This document shows, one piece after another, positions 6,449-15,099 of a DNA stretch of 34,392 bases; position 1 is the first letter of the stretch, and every line of letters starts with the position of its first letter. Source of the DNA: GCA-002282575 sp964606405 (GTDB taxonomy: Bacteria > Pseudomonadota > Gammaproteobacteria > Thiomicrospirales > Thiomicrospiraceae); NCBI GenBank assembly GCA_964606405.1, contig CAZSGH010000031.1:1-34392 (forward strand). Reading direction: 5' to 3'. The notes below the pieces were generated by a model. The model saw nothing but the letters and a program-made list of their open reading frames with translations. It did no database searches and had not been told where the DNA came from. Both the position numbers and the translations under genes were made by a program.

Positions 6449-8902
6449 CTATTTACCCTTCAAAAACCGCCCACGAATACGCGCGGCATTGCCGATCACC
6501 AACAACGACGATACGGGCATACCAATTGCCGCCATTAATGGCGTTAATTTCGCTGAAACTGCCAGAGGAACCATAATCGCGTTATACAACAAGCTCATGC
6601 CGATATTCTGACGAATGGTACGCAGGGCAACGCGCGACAAATCAATACTGGTTAACACCGACTGCAAACGATCGTTTAGCAACACCACCTGCGCACTATC
6701 GACCGACACCTCTGTGCCCGACCCCAATGCGATACCCACATCGGCACGAACCAAGGCTGGCGCATCGTTGACACCATCGCCCACAAAAACAACCACGCGA
6801 CCTTCACCTTGCAAGGCACGAACCGCAGCTTCTTTATCCGCAGGCAGCACCTCGGCTTGCACATCCATACCGCCCAACTGCAGTGCGAATGCATCTGCAA
6901 CTGCCTTGCGATCTCCTGTCAACATACCGACGCTAATACCACGCGCTTTAAGTGCCGTCACAACAGCAACAGCGTCGTCACGCAAACCATCGCCGACAGC
7001 AACGGTGGCAACCAAGTCACCTGCACGGGTCAGACAAACGATAGTGCGACCCTGCTGCTCTTGCATCTCAACCCAGCTCAAAACACCCTCAGAAAAAGGC
7101 ATCGACTGTTCTCGCATCCAGCCGACACTACCTGCTTGCCATAACACGCCATCAATTTGTGCCTGCACACCGCGCCCCGAAAGCGCAACAAAGCCCTGAG
7201 ACTCTCGTACCTTAACGCCTTGCTGTTCACTAAAAGCCAATAAGGCTGTCGCCAAAGCGTGCTCGGAACGCTGCTCCAAAGTCGCCATTGCTTCCCAAAC
7301 TTGGGTTAAAGCTTCGTCGGTATGCCATACCTGCCAATCAGTAACCGACATTTTGCCGGTGGTGAGCGTCCCCGTTTTATCGAATACAACATGCGTTGCC
7401 TGCGATAAGCGTTCTAACACCGCACCATGTTTAATTAATATGCCCATACGAGCACCGACACCCGATGCCACCGCAATCGCCATCGGCGTTGCCAAACCAA
7501 AAGCACACGGACAGGTAACAATCAGCACCGCGGTTGCGGACATAATGGCGGTATCTAATCCACTTTGCCACCACCAAAAAATGAGCGCAAAAGTCGCCAA
7601 CGATAGGGTTGTCGCCACAAACCAAGGAATAACGGCATCGGCAGTGCGCTGAATCGGCGCTTTACTACCCTGCGCCTCTTCGACCAAGGCAATAATGCGC
7701 CCCAGCATCGAATCGGCCAACAACTGCTGCACCTCGACCAATAACGCCCCTTCTTGGTTATGCGTACCCGCAGAAACCTTATCGCCCACACGCTTATGCA
7801 CCGAGCGAGACTCACCCGTTAACATCGCCTCGTTAATATGACTCTCACCTTCAACGACGACACCATCAACAGGAATACGATCGCTAGGATGCACCCACAC
7901 CAAGTCGCCCGCTTTTAATAAGCGCACGGCTTCCAGCTTTTCACTGCCATCATCCATGCGCTTACGCGCCACCTTCGGCTGAAGTTCTAACAAACGATGG
8001 GTTGCATCGACGGCCTTACTTTTCGAGAGTGACTCCAAATAGCGACCCAACAGCAAAAAGAACATAAAGTCGACCAAGGTATCGAAGTAAACCGCACCAC
8101 CCGATTCCGGCATGAGCGTGACATACAGCGAATAACAATAGGTGGTTAAAATGCCTAAGGCAATGGATACATCCATACCCAAACGTCGCCCACGCAATGC
8201 CTGCCAAGCACCGACAAAGAAGGGTTGCCCCGAATACAACAAGGTCGGCGTTGCTAAGGCTAAAGCAACCCAATGGAAAAACTGCTTATACTCGGCATCA
8301 TCCGCAGCACCAAAATACAAAGAGATAGACACCCACATGATATTCATCATGGCAAAGGCAGCAAAAGCAAAACGATACAACAAACCACGGTTGTAATCTT
8401 CTAGTGCTTTCTGACTGAGCTGCGGATCGTAAGGCGTACTCGCATAACCCAACTCGGCCAAAATATGCAAAATGCGCGACAAGGCAATCACACGATTATC
8501 CCAACGCAATTTAATACGGCGCGTGGTGAAGTTGACATTGGCTAACAACACACCAGCTTCTTTTGCAAGACGGTGCTCGATGAGCCACACACAAGCAGCA
8601 CAGTGGATACCATCAGCCATTAGGGTGATCTCTCGTACATCTCCCATATTCGCAATGAATTGACGCTGAATTTCATCATGATCAAACATCGCCAAATCGC
8701 TAGGAACTGCTTGCGGTGGTTGCCAATGATCATCTTTATTTGCTCGCTGATAAAAAGCATCTAAACCAGCATCATAAATGGCCTCACACGCCCCTGCGCA
8801 ACCATGACAACAAAAATCACGTTGCTCACCACCAACATGTCGCTGCACCAACCCGTCTGGCGCAATCGCCTGCCCACAGTGATAACAATTTTCTGTCGTC
8901 AT
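6449..8902 (-). CDS. ccoI: Copper-translocating P1B-ATPase CcoI/FixI
   Basis: Pumps copper across the inner membrane to supply the cbb3 oxidase active site. It has 817 residues. The N-terminal cysteine-rich domain (CYHCGQ... FCCHGCAGACEAIY, residues 6-45) is typical of the FixI branch. It is followed by the heavy-metal domain with GIHCAACVWLIEHRL (about 100), membrane helices, the metal-transport CPC motif in TCPCAFGLATP (about 463), phosphorylation site DKTGTLTTGK (about 505), and the hinge GDGVNDAPAL (about 704). The gene follows ccoH by 28 bases. The small ccoS/fixS gene often found after ccoI is absent; mobA-like comes next after 38 bases. Confidence 0.96.
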   Translation of the reverse strand: MTTENCYHCGQAIAPDGLVQRHVGGEQRDFCCHGCAGACEAIYDAGLDAFYQRANKDDHWQPPQAVPSDLAMFDHDEIQRQFIANMGDVREITLMADGIHCAACVWLIEHRLAKEAGVLLANVNFTTRRIKLRWDNRVIALSRILHILAELGYASTPYDPQLSQKALEDYNRGLLYRFAFAAFAMMNIMWVSISLYFGAADDAEYKQFFHWVALALATPTLLYSGQPFFVGAWQALRGRRLGMDVSIALGILTTYCYSLYVTLMPESGGAVYFDTLVDFMFFLLLGRYLESLSKSKAVDATHRLLELQPKVARKRMDDGSEKLEAVRLLKAGDLVWVHPSDRIPVDGVVVEGESHINEAMLTGESRSVHKRVGDKVSAGTHNQEGALLVEVQQLLADSMLGRIIALVEEAQGSKAPIQRTADAVIPWFVATTLSLATFALIFWWWQSGLDTAIMSATAVLIVTCPCAFGLATPMAIAVASGVGARMGILIKHGAVLERLSQATHVVFDKTGTLTTGKMSVTDWQVWHTDEALTQVWEAMATLEQRSEHALATALLAFSEQQGVKVRESQGFVALSGRGVQAQIDGVLWQAGSVGWMREQSMPFSEGVLSWVEMQEQQGRTIVCLTRAGDLVATVAVGDGLRDDAVAVVTALKARGISVGMLTGDRKAVADAFALQLGGMDVQAEVLPADKEAAVRALQGEGRVVVFVGDGVNDAPALVRADVGIALGSGTEVSVDSAQVVLLNDRLQSVLTSIDLSRVALRTIRQNIGMSLLYNAIMVPLAVSAKLTPLMAAIGMPVSSLLVIGNAARIRGRFLKGK

Positions 8903-8930
8903 GCTCTCCTAACTCCCCGCCTTCACTTAA

Positions 8931-9455
8931 TCAATCACGAACAAACAAATCGCCTGCAATACTGCTCTTATCCGTACCACGATGAACCTCTGCAATCCAA
9001 TCCCAGTTACCGTGTTTAGGTACATTAAGCTGCGCTATATACACGCCAGCTTGCTCCGTAGGTGCAAACTTCAATACAAAATCATCCTTAACATCTGCAG
9101 GGCGATAAGCATAAAGCTCCACACGATCAACCGCCAGTGCAACACCATCCTTATCTTTCGCTTGTAGCGTTAGGGTGACAGGTGTATTTGCTTTAACTTC
9201 AGGCCAAGCAATAGAAAGCTGCCAACCTAATAATGCTTGAGCTTTACGGGCTTCTAATATTTTTTCGTAATTCGCACCGTGTTTGTATGGATTGTCATTA
9301 ACAAACCCAGGAGCGGTCACGATTGCCATACTGACCATAAAAAAGTTTACTGCTAAGACCGTAACCAAAATCAAAATCCAAAAGATCACGAACGGATTAC
9401 GCCAAGGCTTACTCCAATTTTTCACCACTTTGGTCGGTTGTTGAATGTCAGACAT
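8931..9455 (-). CDS. ccoH: cbb3 oxidase assembly protein CcoH/FixH
   Basis: A 174-residue single-span inner-membrane protein. The basic cytosolic N-terminus (VVKNWSKPWRNPFVIFW) leads into one helix at about 27-48, followed by the FixH periplasmic beta domain (GFVNDNPYKHGANYEKIL...GNWDWIAEV). FixH/CcoH is needed for cbb3 assembly, probably with CcoI. The conserved 'NPYKxGxxY' stretch just after the membrane is intact. GGAG precedes the ATG. The strong hairpin at 9483-9508 separates it from ccoG, so ccoH-ccoI may have a partly separate transcript. Confidence 0.93.
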   Translation of the reverse strand: MSDIQQPTKVVKNWSKPWRNPFVIFWILILVTVLAVNFFMVSMAIVTAPGFVNDNPYKHGANYEKILEARKAQALLGWQLSIAWPEVKANTPVTLTLQAKDKDGVALAVDRVELYAYRPADVKDDFVLKFAPTEQAGVYIAQLNVPKHGNWDWIAEVHRGTDKSSIAGDLFVRD

Positions 9456-9482
9456 TTTCTACTCCATTTTGTATTGATAAAG

Positions 9483-9508
9483 AAAAACCCAGTAGAGACT
9501 GGGTTTTT
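9483..9508 (-). terminator. Intrinsic terminator between ccoG and ccoH
   Basis: AAAAACCCAGT (9483-9493) and ACTGGGTTTTT (9498-9508) form a perfect 11-bp stem with an AGAG loop (9494-9497). On the minus strand it ends in a T-run, so it should stop or attenuate transcription leaving ccoG. The A/T symmetry means it could work both ways. Confidence 0.85.
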
Positions 9509-9545
9509 ACTTTCCCTAAGCAGGGATTATAGACTAATTTGCACT

Positions 9546-11015
9546 TTATTTAGGACCAATAAACATACTGTTGTAGGTCTGCTTCAACTCAGGACTAGCA
9601 ATATCCTGCGCATGAATCTGAACTGGCGTATTATCGCCCTTCAAATTTGCACGAGGAACCTTAACCAACATCGTCGTGGAGCCAACGTTACCTGGTTCAA
9701 CCAACAATAAATCGGTATCGCCTTCAACACGCATATCAGCAATACCATCGGCCGACAATTTAACCTGCATCACCTTATTGGTTTTATTCACGACCTTAAT
9801 GGTCAATTTGTTCTGAATCGAACCATCCGACAACATCACAAACAAAGGTGCGCGCTCGTGCAGCACATTCAACTTCATCGGCGCAATAGTCGCCAACCCG
9901 TAAACCAACACCGCACCCGCAAACGCCATAATGCCGCCATACACCAGCACACGTGGACGCTTGAATAAAGGAGGCTGAACCTTACCTTCGAACTCTTCTA
10001 ACGATGCATAACGAATTAAGCCTAATGGCTTATCAAGCTTTTCCATCACCGAATCACAGGCATCGATACACAAACCGCAAGTAATACAACCCAACTGCTG
10101 ACCATTACGAATATCAATCCCTGTCGGGCAAACGGCCACACACAGGTTACAATCGATACAATCACCCAATTTAGGCGCTTCTTCGCCTGGGCGAACACGC
10201 TTCATGCGACCACGAGGTTCGCCACGGTCAATATCGTAAGTAGGAACCATGGTTTGTTTATCGAGCATCGCACCCTGAATACGTGCATAAGGACAAACAC
10301 CCACACAAGTTTGCTCGCGCAAAATAGCGGCAAAGAAATAGGTCGAAACACCCAATACAAGAATAACGGTAATTGCCGTAGCCGACGCCGTCCCTGCAAA
10401 AATATCTTGCCACAACTGCAACGCATCGGTAAAGAAGGCAACAAAGCTAAAACCCGTTAGCAGCCCGATTGTTAAGAAAATAGCATGGGTTAGCCCTTTC
10501 AGTCTGATTTTTTCCCAAGTCCAAGGCGCTTTATCTAATGCCGCTTGTTTATTGGGGTTACCAATAATTTTCTCTTCAATCCACGTAAAGGTATCCATCC
10601 AGACTGTTTGGAAACAAAAATAGCCACACCACAATCGCCCAGCTACCGCCGATGCCGCAGCCAATGCCATTGCAAAGAACAATAAAATAAGCGCCAACAT
10701 CCAAATATCTTGCGGCAGAATGGTTAGACCAAAAATATGGAACTGACGATTGGGGATATCCCACAATACAGCCTGATGTCCATCCCAGCGTAAATAAGGA
10801 CCTAAGAATAATAGCAACCAAATCGGTGCGATCATTGTTTTAATATTACGAAAAAAACCACCAATGCGCTTGGCATGAACCGTTTCACCGCCAACGCGGA
10901 TTTGTAATAATTCCACACCAATATTATCCAGCGTATTGGATACACCGTGTTCTACGTTTTGAATTCGTGATGGATCATAATCCACCTTTTGGGTCATATT
11001 ATTTTCTTGTGACAT
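9546..11015 (-). CDS. ccoG: cbb3 oxidase accessory ferredoxin-like protein CcoG (RdxA/FixG)
   Basis: A 489-residue membrane protein. It has five or so helices (PIWLLLFLGPYLRW, MLALILLFFAMALAAASAVAGRLWCGYFCFQTVW, AIFLTIGLLTGFSFVAFF, AITVILVLGVSTYFFAAI and IMAFAGAVLVYGLATI). The two 4Fe-4S ferredoxin motifs are CIDCNLCVAVCP and CITCGLCIDACD, about 275-315. A C-terminal Ig-like periplasmic domain (residues 375-489) follows. CcoG is known to reduce Cu(II) for delivery to cbb3 oxidase. The start has AGGT upstream; MTQKV at residue 7 is an alternative start. Confidence 0.95.
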   Translation of the reverse strand: MSQENNMTQKVDYDPSRIQNVEHGVSNTLDNIGVELLQIRVGGETVHAKRIGGFFRNIKTMIAPIWLLLFLGPYLRWDGHQAVLWDIPNRQFHIFGLTILPQDIWMLALILLFFAMALAAASAVAGRLWCGYFCFQTVWMDTFTWIEEKIIGNPNKQAALDKAPWTWEKIRLKGLTHAIFLTIGLLTGFSFVAFFTDALQLWQDIFAGTASATAITVILVLGVSTYFFAAILREQTCVGVCPYARIQGAMLDKQTMVPTYDIDRGEPRGRMKRVRPGEEAPKLGDCIDCNLCVAVCPTGIDIRNGQQLGCITCGLCIDACDSVMEKLDKPLGLIRYASLEEFEGKVQPPLFKRPRVLVYGGIMAFAGAVLVYGLATIAPMKLNVLHERAPLFVMLSDGSIQNKLTIKVVNKTNKVMQVKLSADGIADMRVEGDTDLLLVEPGNVGSTTMLVKVPRANLKGDNTPVQIHAQDIASPELKQTYNSMFIGPK

Positions 11016-11050
11016 GACATTACCTATTTTTATGTGTTAGCCCGCTTAAA

Positions 11051-11087
11051 ATAATAACGGCTCAGGAATTACCCGAGCCGCTATTAT
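11051..11087 (-). terminator. Terminator after the 45-residue membrane protein gene
   Basis: ATAATAACGGCTC (11051-11063) pairs with GAGCCGCTATTAT (11075-11087) in 12 of 13 positions. On the minus strand it is followed by ATTATTTTAAG. It lies between the small gene and ccoG, so ccoG probably has its own promoter or relies on read-through. Confidence 0.75.
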
Positions 11088-11101
11088 CGCGCTTAATTAT
11101 C

Positions 11102-11239
11102 TTATTTAGCTTCGTTGCCATCCATGCCTTCCATTGCCCTAAAGGTTTTCCAACCCCATGCAATAACAGACACAAAACTCAATGCCACAGCACCCAGCGA
11201 AATCCATAATACGAAATCGCTATTTAGTCCACCCATCAT
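11102..11239 (-). CDS. 45-residue membrane protein next to the cbb3 operon
   Basis: The frame starts MMGGLNSDFVLWISLGAVAL at 11239, continues SFVSVIAWGWKTFRAMEGMDGNEAK and stops at 11102. A clear GAGGAGAG ribosome site stands upstream. One helix spans about residues 8-29; the tail is charged. It lies between ccoP and ccoG on the same strand with terminator hairpins on both sides. Small single-span subunits (CcoM, CcoQ-like) are known in cbb3 oxidases, so a small subunit or assembly helper is plausible but not shown. An upstream promoter is not obvious. Confidence 0.65.
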   Translation of the reverse strand: MMGGLNSDFVLWISLGAVALSFVSVIAWGWKTFRAMEGMDGNEAK

Positions 11240-11304
11240 AATTAACTCTCCTCAGTTCGAACCTTTTATATGGTCTCAAGGCACATCATACAAAAGAAAA
11301 GAAA

Positions 11305-11329
11305 AAGGGGAAGCATTCACTTCCCCTTA
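11305..11329 (-). terminator. Terminator of ccoNOQP
   Basis: AAGGGGAAG and CTTCCCCTT form a 9-bp stem around a short loop (11305-11329). On the minus strand it runs into CCCCTTTTTCTTTTC. It lies 35 bases past the ccoP stop. Confidence 0.85.
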
Positions 11330-11363
11330 TTCGCTCTAAAATTGACTCACGTCAACAAGCATC

Positions 11364-12239
11364 TTATTTACCACCACCTAAGCTGTGGACATAAACTGCT
11401 AAGCGTTTCACTTCTTTGTCGCCTAAACGTTCAGCGAACGCTGGCATAACAGCAGGACGAGTATTTTTCTCACCCATTGCATTCACACCATGCTTAATGG
11501 TTTTAACCACTTCAGCCTTATCGCCAGAGAAGCGCCATACTTTGTCGTTTAACTTAGCTGCGCCTAAAGCTGCCATGCCTGAACCATCTGGCATATGACA
11601 TGCAGCACAACCAATGTTGTTAAACACATCTTTACCAGCTGCGACAGTTGAGCTTTCTGCATTGCCATTCGCCATAGCGATAACAAAGTCTGCAACATCA
11701 CCAATTTGCTGTTCAGATAACATTGCGCCATAAGCAGGCATGTTACCGATACGACCACTTACCAATGTTTGGTAAATCGTTGCCACATCACCACCATATA
11801 GCCAATCATCGTCAGCTAGAATTGGATAACCTACGTTACCCATACCACCTGAACCGTGACAAGCTGCACAGTAATCACCGAACATCGCTTTAGATGTTGC
11901 TACAGCGTAGTTAACCAAATTCTTGTCTGCCAAGATTTCGTCAACCGACTTAGATGCCAAAGCCTGCTCTTGTGCAGCAAACTTTTCACCGCGCCATTGC
12001 TTCAGAACATCAAAATCATCATGATATTCCTTGACCTGAGTCCAGCCAGCCAAACCAGTTGTATGTCCTGTAGGACCTGGTAACGCTGGATAGTAAAGCG
12101 CGTAAAAAATAACCATCACAAAACCCGCATAGTAAGCAAGCATCCACCACAACGGAGGCGGATTATCTAACTCACGGATATCTTCATCCCAAATATGGCC
12201 TGTATTGCCTTCATTCGGCCATGGATTTTCATGTGCCAT
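11364..12239 (-). CDS. ccoP: cbb3 cytochrome oxidase dihaem subunit CcoP
   Basis: Passes electrons into the oxidase. It has 291 residues. The N-terminal FixP domain (HIWDEDIRELDNPPPLWW) carries one membrane helix (about 33-51, LAYYAGFVMVIFYALYYPALPG). Two periplasmic cytochrome c domains follow with haem sites CAACH at 124-128 and CAACH at 211-215, and axial Met candidates in GRIGNMPAYG and RPAVMPAFAE. It is the last gene of the operon, 23 bases after ccoQ, with a strong terminator behind it. Confidence 0.97.
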   Translation of the reverse strand: MAHENPWPNEGNTGHIWDEDIRELDNPPPLWWMLAYYAGFVMVIFYALYYPALPGPTGHTTGLAGWTQVKEYHDDFDVLKQWRGEKFAAQEQALASKSVDEILADKNLVNYAVATSKAMFGDYCAACHGSGGMGNVGYPILADDDWLYGGDVATIYQTLVSGRIGNMPAYGAMLSEQQIGDVADFVIAMANGNAESSTVAAGKDVFNNIGCAACHMPDGSGMAALGAAKLNDKVWRFSGDKAEVVKTIKHGVNAMGEKNTRPAVMPAFAERLGDKEVKRLAVYVHSLGGGK

Positions 12240-12262
12240 AAAAATGTCTCCTCAATTCCTGA

Positions 12263-12445
12263 TTATTCGTCACGCAAGGGCGTCATGCGCTGTTCTTCTA
12301 GCATCTTAGCGTTTTTAGGGCGTAAGGCGTAAAAGAAGGCAACCGCCATTGCAATGAACACAGCAACAGTCAACAACATCCCTACCCAATCCTGAGCGGT
12401 CAGAGCCGCCCAGTCGGTATAGAAATATGCTTCGATCTTATTCAC
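12263..12445 (-). CDS. ccoQ: cbb3 oxidase small subunit CcoQ/FixQ
   Basis: A 60-residue single-span protein. Residues 20-42 (WVGMLLTVAVFIAMAVAFFYALRPKN) form the helix followed by the conserved A[LF]RP.N end. The remainder is a short soluble tail (EEQRMTPLRDE). The start overlaps the end of ccoO by 8 bases. CcoQ stabilises the interaction of CcoP with the CcoNO core in species where it was studied. Confidence 0.92.
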   Translation of the reverse strand: MNKIEAYFYTDWAALTAQDWVGMLLTVAVFIAMAVAFFYALRPKNAKMLEEQRMTPLRDE

Positions 12446-13217
12446 GATAAGCCTTGCTGTCGTCTAGTTTGACCATGGTACCCAATGCTTGCATGTAAGC
12501 AACAATCGCATCCATTTCGGTATAGCCTTTGATTGCATCATCAGCCATTGCAACGTCATCATCGGTGTAAGGAACACCCATCAACTTCATTGCAGCAACG
12601 CGCGCTTTCATATCACGCTTCGTACCTAAAAAGTCATTCTCGATCGAATTTTCAGCTAACCAAGGATAAGCAGGCATCACTGACTCAGGAACCAACGCCT
12701 GAGGACGCAATAAGTGCATGGTATGCCACTCGTTCGAGTACTTACCACCAACACGAGCCAAATCAGGACCAGTACGCTTAGAACCCCATTGGAATGGGTG
12801 ATCGTACATAGATTCTGTTGCCAATGAATAGTGACCATAACGCTCACGCTCATCACGGAAAGGACGAATCATCTGGCTATGGCAGTACAAGCAACCTTCG
12901 CGCATGTAAATGTCTTTACCAGCTAGCTCTAGTGGCGTGAAAGGACGAACCCCATCACCCGCTTTCCAATCCGATGCCCAGTTACCTGACTCATCTTTGT
13001 AATACAGACGCTTGCCTTCACGATTCCACACAAGTTCAGGAGAAACTAAGTTACCCGCTTCATCGGTACGTGTATGCTCAAAAGTGTCTGTGAGATAGAA
13101 CAACGGAACAATCTCGACGATACCCGCGATAGAAACCATCAACGCAGTACCTAGCATTAACGCAAATACGTTACGCTCGAGCCATTCCTGGATATTTTTT
13201 GGCTTATCAGCTGCCAT
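12438..13217 (-). CDS. ccoO: cbb3 oxidase monohaem subunit CcoO
   Basis: A membrane-anchored cytochrome c of the oxidase core, 259 residues. The N-terminal anchor is at about 17-43 (FALMLGTALMVSIAGIVEIVPLFYL). The haem site is CLYCH (109-113) in the very conserved YMREGCLYCHSQMIRPFRDE, followed by YGHYSLATESMYDHPFQWGSKRTGPDLARVGG (in segments) and the Met-bearing MPAYPWL. Between the anchor and the haem domain (about residues 46-92) lies an extra hydrophilic stretch (TFEHTRTDEAGNLVSP...YYKDESGNW) absent from typical ~200-residue CcoO proteins. It is separated from ccoN by 71 bases containing a weak hairpin at 13247-13271. Confidence 0.97.
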   Translation of the reverse strand: MAADKPKNIQEWLERNVFALMLGTALMVSIAGIVEIVPLFYLTDTFEHTRTDEAGNLVSPELVWNREGKRLYYKDESGNWASDWKAGDGVRPFTPLELAGKDIYMREGCLYCHSQMIRPFRDERERYGHYSLATESMYDHPFQWGSKRTGPDLARVGGKYSNEWHTMHLLRPQALVPESVMPAYPWLAENSIENDFLGTKRDMKARVAAMKLMGVPYTDDDVAMADDAIKGYTEMDAIVAYMQALGTMVKLDDSKAYRE

Positions 13218-13288
13218 TGTATCAACTCCTCAGTTGGTTGCTGACAAAGGGTGCATAAACAACACACCCTTCGCCTCTGTTTGTGTCA

Positions 13289-14713
13289 TTATGCGTGAGC
13301 AACCGCAGACTGACGCGCGCCAGCCATACGAATTGTCATAACCATGTTGTACAACATGATAATCGCACCTAATGTGAACAACACACCACCGACAGCACGC
13401 ATTGCGTAGTAAGGATGCATCGCAGACACAGATTCAGCAAATGTGTAAGCTAATGTACCGTATTCGTCATATGCACGCCACATCAAGCCCTGCATGATAC
13501 CAGACACCCACATACCAACGATGTAGAATACGGTACCAATGGTTGCCAACCAGAAGTGGAAGTTAATCAAAGGCATAGAGTACATTTCTGTCTTCCACAG
13601 CTTCATTGTCATATGGTACACAGCACCAATAGAAACCATTGCTACCCAACCCAACGCACCAGAGTGAACGTGACCAACTGTCCAGTCAGTGTAGTGCGAT
13701 AACGCATTCACTGTCTTGGCAGACATCACAGGACCTTCGAACGTAGACATTGCGTAGAAAGCTAACGCCATAATCAAGAAGCGTAGAATGTAGTCTGTAC
13801 GCAGACGATCCCAAGCACCTGACAAGGTTAACATACCGTTCAACGCACCACCCCAAGAAGGGATAATCATCGCTAAAGATACCACAGCACCTAACGAACC
13901 TACCCAGTCAGGTAAAGCAGTGTATTGTAAGTGGTGAGCACCTAACCAGACATAACCGAACATCAACGCCCAAAAGTGAACGACAGACAAACGGTATGAA
14001 TAAACTGGACGTTGAGCTTGCTTAGGTACGAAGTAATACATAATACCTAGGAAACCTGCAGTCAGGAAGAAACCTACCGCATTATGACCCCACCACCATT
14101 GAATCATCGCATCCTGTACACCACCAAACAGTGAGTAAGAACGGAACAAGCTGACAGGAACAGAAAGACCATTTACTACCCATAGGTACGTAATCATGAT
14201 CATCATGCCTAAGAAGAACCAGTTAGCCACATAAATATGAGGCACTTTTTCTTTGTCACGTGTCGCAATTGTCATCACAAAGTTGAAGGTAAACATAACC
14301 CAAACCAAAGCAACTGCTAAGTCTAGCGGCCACTCTAACTCATGATATTCCTTACCTTGCATCATGCCCAAGGCTAGCGAAATAACCGCTAACAATAAGC
14401 CTGCTTGCAATGCAACAAACTGAATCCAAGCTAATGCATTGCTATACAACGAACGACCACACGTACGCTGAACAATGTAAAAACCTGTTGCCATCAACAC
14501 GTTAGCACCAAACGCATAAATCACTGTATTAGTGTGAATAACACGTAAGCGACCGAAAGTAATTTCAGCCATGTCGAAGTTTAAAAACGGCCAAGCAAGC
14601 TCAGACGCCGCATAAGTACCCATAAAAGTACCTAGCACCAAGAAAACGATTGAAGCCAAGGCAAACGCCTTAATGACACCATCGTTATATTGCGGTTTTA
14701 CTACCGTGTCCAT
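13289..14713 (-). CDS. ccoN: cbb3 oxidase catalytic subunit CcoN
   Basis: The haem-copper oxygen-reducing subunit, 474 residues with about 12 membrane helices. Ligand motifs visible: RVIHTNTVIYAFG (low-spin haem b His), WWWGHNAVGFFLTAGF (CuB His), WLGAHHLQYTALPDW (the His pair), and TVGHVHSGALGW (haem b3 and b His). The C-terminus is a normal transmembrane helix with a short tail. It is the first gene of ccoNOQP. The 386 bases upstream contain element D and a weak FNR-like site. cbb3 oxidases serve respiration at low oxygen, so FNR/ANR control is expected from the family. Confidence 0.97.
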   Translation of the reverse strand: MDTVVKPQYNDGVIKAFALASIVFLVLGTFMGTYAASELAWPFLNFDMAEITFGRLRVIHTNTVIYAFGANVLMATGFYIVQRTCGRSLYSNALAWIQFVALQAGLLLAVISLALGMMQGKEYHELEWPLDLAVALVWVMFTFNFVMTIATRDKEKVPHIYVANWFFLGMMIMITYLWVVNGLSVPVSLFRSYSLFGGVQDAMIQWWWGHNAVGFFLTAGFLGIMYYFVPKQAQRPVYSYRLSVVHFWALMFGYVWLGAHHLQYTALPDWVGSLGAVVSLAMIIPSWGGALNGMLTLSGAWDRLRTDYILRFLIMALAFYAMSTFEGPVMSAKTVNALSHYTDWTVGHVHSGALGWVAMVSIGAVYHMTMKLWKTEMYSMPLINFHFWLATIGTVFYIVGMWVSGIMQGLMWRAYDEYGTLAYTFAESVSAMHPYYAMRAVGGVLFTLGAIIMLYNMVMTIRMAGARQSAVAHA

Positions 14714-14776
14714 CTATGATTTCCTCTCTATAATTGAACACACCTACTAAGTCTGCTGTCGACCTAAAAAGAAACT

Positions 14777-14845
14777 GGGCACATCTAAAAACCATCTAAA
14801 TTGAGCGTCATCAGCTACCAATTAGATAAGTTTTTAGAGATGCCC
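14777..14845. repeat. Hairpin element copy D in the ccoN upstream region
   Basis: The arms GGGCACATCTAAAAAC (14777-14792) and GTTTTTAGAGATGCCC (14830-14845) pair in 14 of 16 positions. The inner sequence continues the pairing (ATCTAA / TTAGAT) and its centre (TGAGCGTCATCAGCTACC) is unlike that of any other copy. It lies 64-132 bases before ccoN. Apart from this element and the weak FNR-like site I see nothing else in the 14714-15099 gap. Confidence 0.8.
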
Positions 14846-14931
14846 TATCTTCCAAGGACAACAACCTGATCATAAGTATAAGACCAGCAGACCACCTTTA
14901 TCGAACAGGCTTAAGCAAAATTAACCAAAAC

Positions 14932-14945
14932 TTAACTAAAATCAA
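14932..14945 (-). promoter_or_regulatory. Possible FNR/ANR-like half-conserved site upstream of ccoN
   Basis: The minus-strand reading TTGAT TTTA GTTAA matches the FNR box TTGATNNNNATCAA fully in one half and in 3 of 5 positions in the other. It is 219 bases upstream of ccoN, far for a class II site, though element D could have moved it away. Weak evidence. Confidence 0.25.
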
Positions 14946-15099
14946 GTCAAGCTTAGGTCGATAGCAGACACAACCTTCCATTAAGAACCCGCCATTCTAA
15001 CAAGACAAGCGCAGCATACCAACAGAAATTATTTATAACCTCCATAAACTATTGTTATGCACTTAAATTTTTACCTAAAATATCTATCTATTGCGTTAG

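Noticed and set aside
6615..7199. 194-residue open frame on plus within ccoI
   Set aside because: Antisense to a well-conserved P-type ATPase. Its sequence is Thr/Ser/Ala-rich low-complexity typical of a shadow frame, with no ribosome site.
13247..13271. Hairpin between ccoN and ccoO as terminator
   Set aside because: Seven-bp stem with a 10-base loop and no T-run; at most an intercistronic processing or stabilising hairpin.
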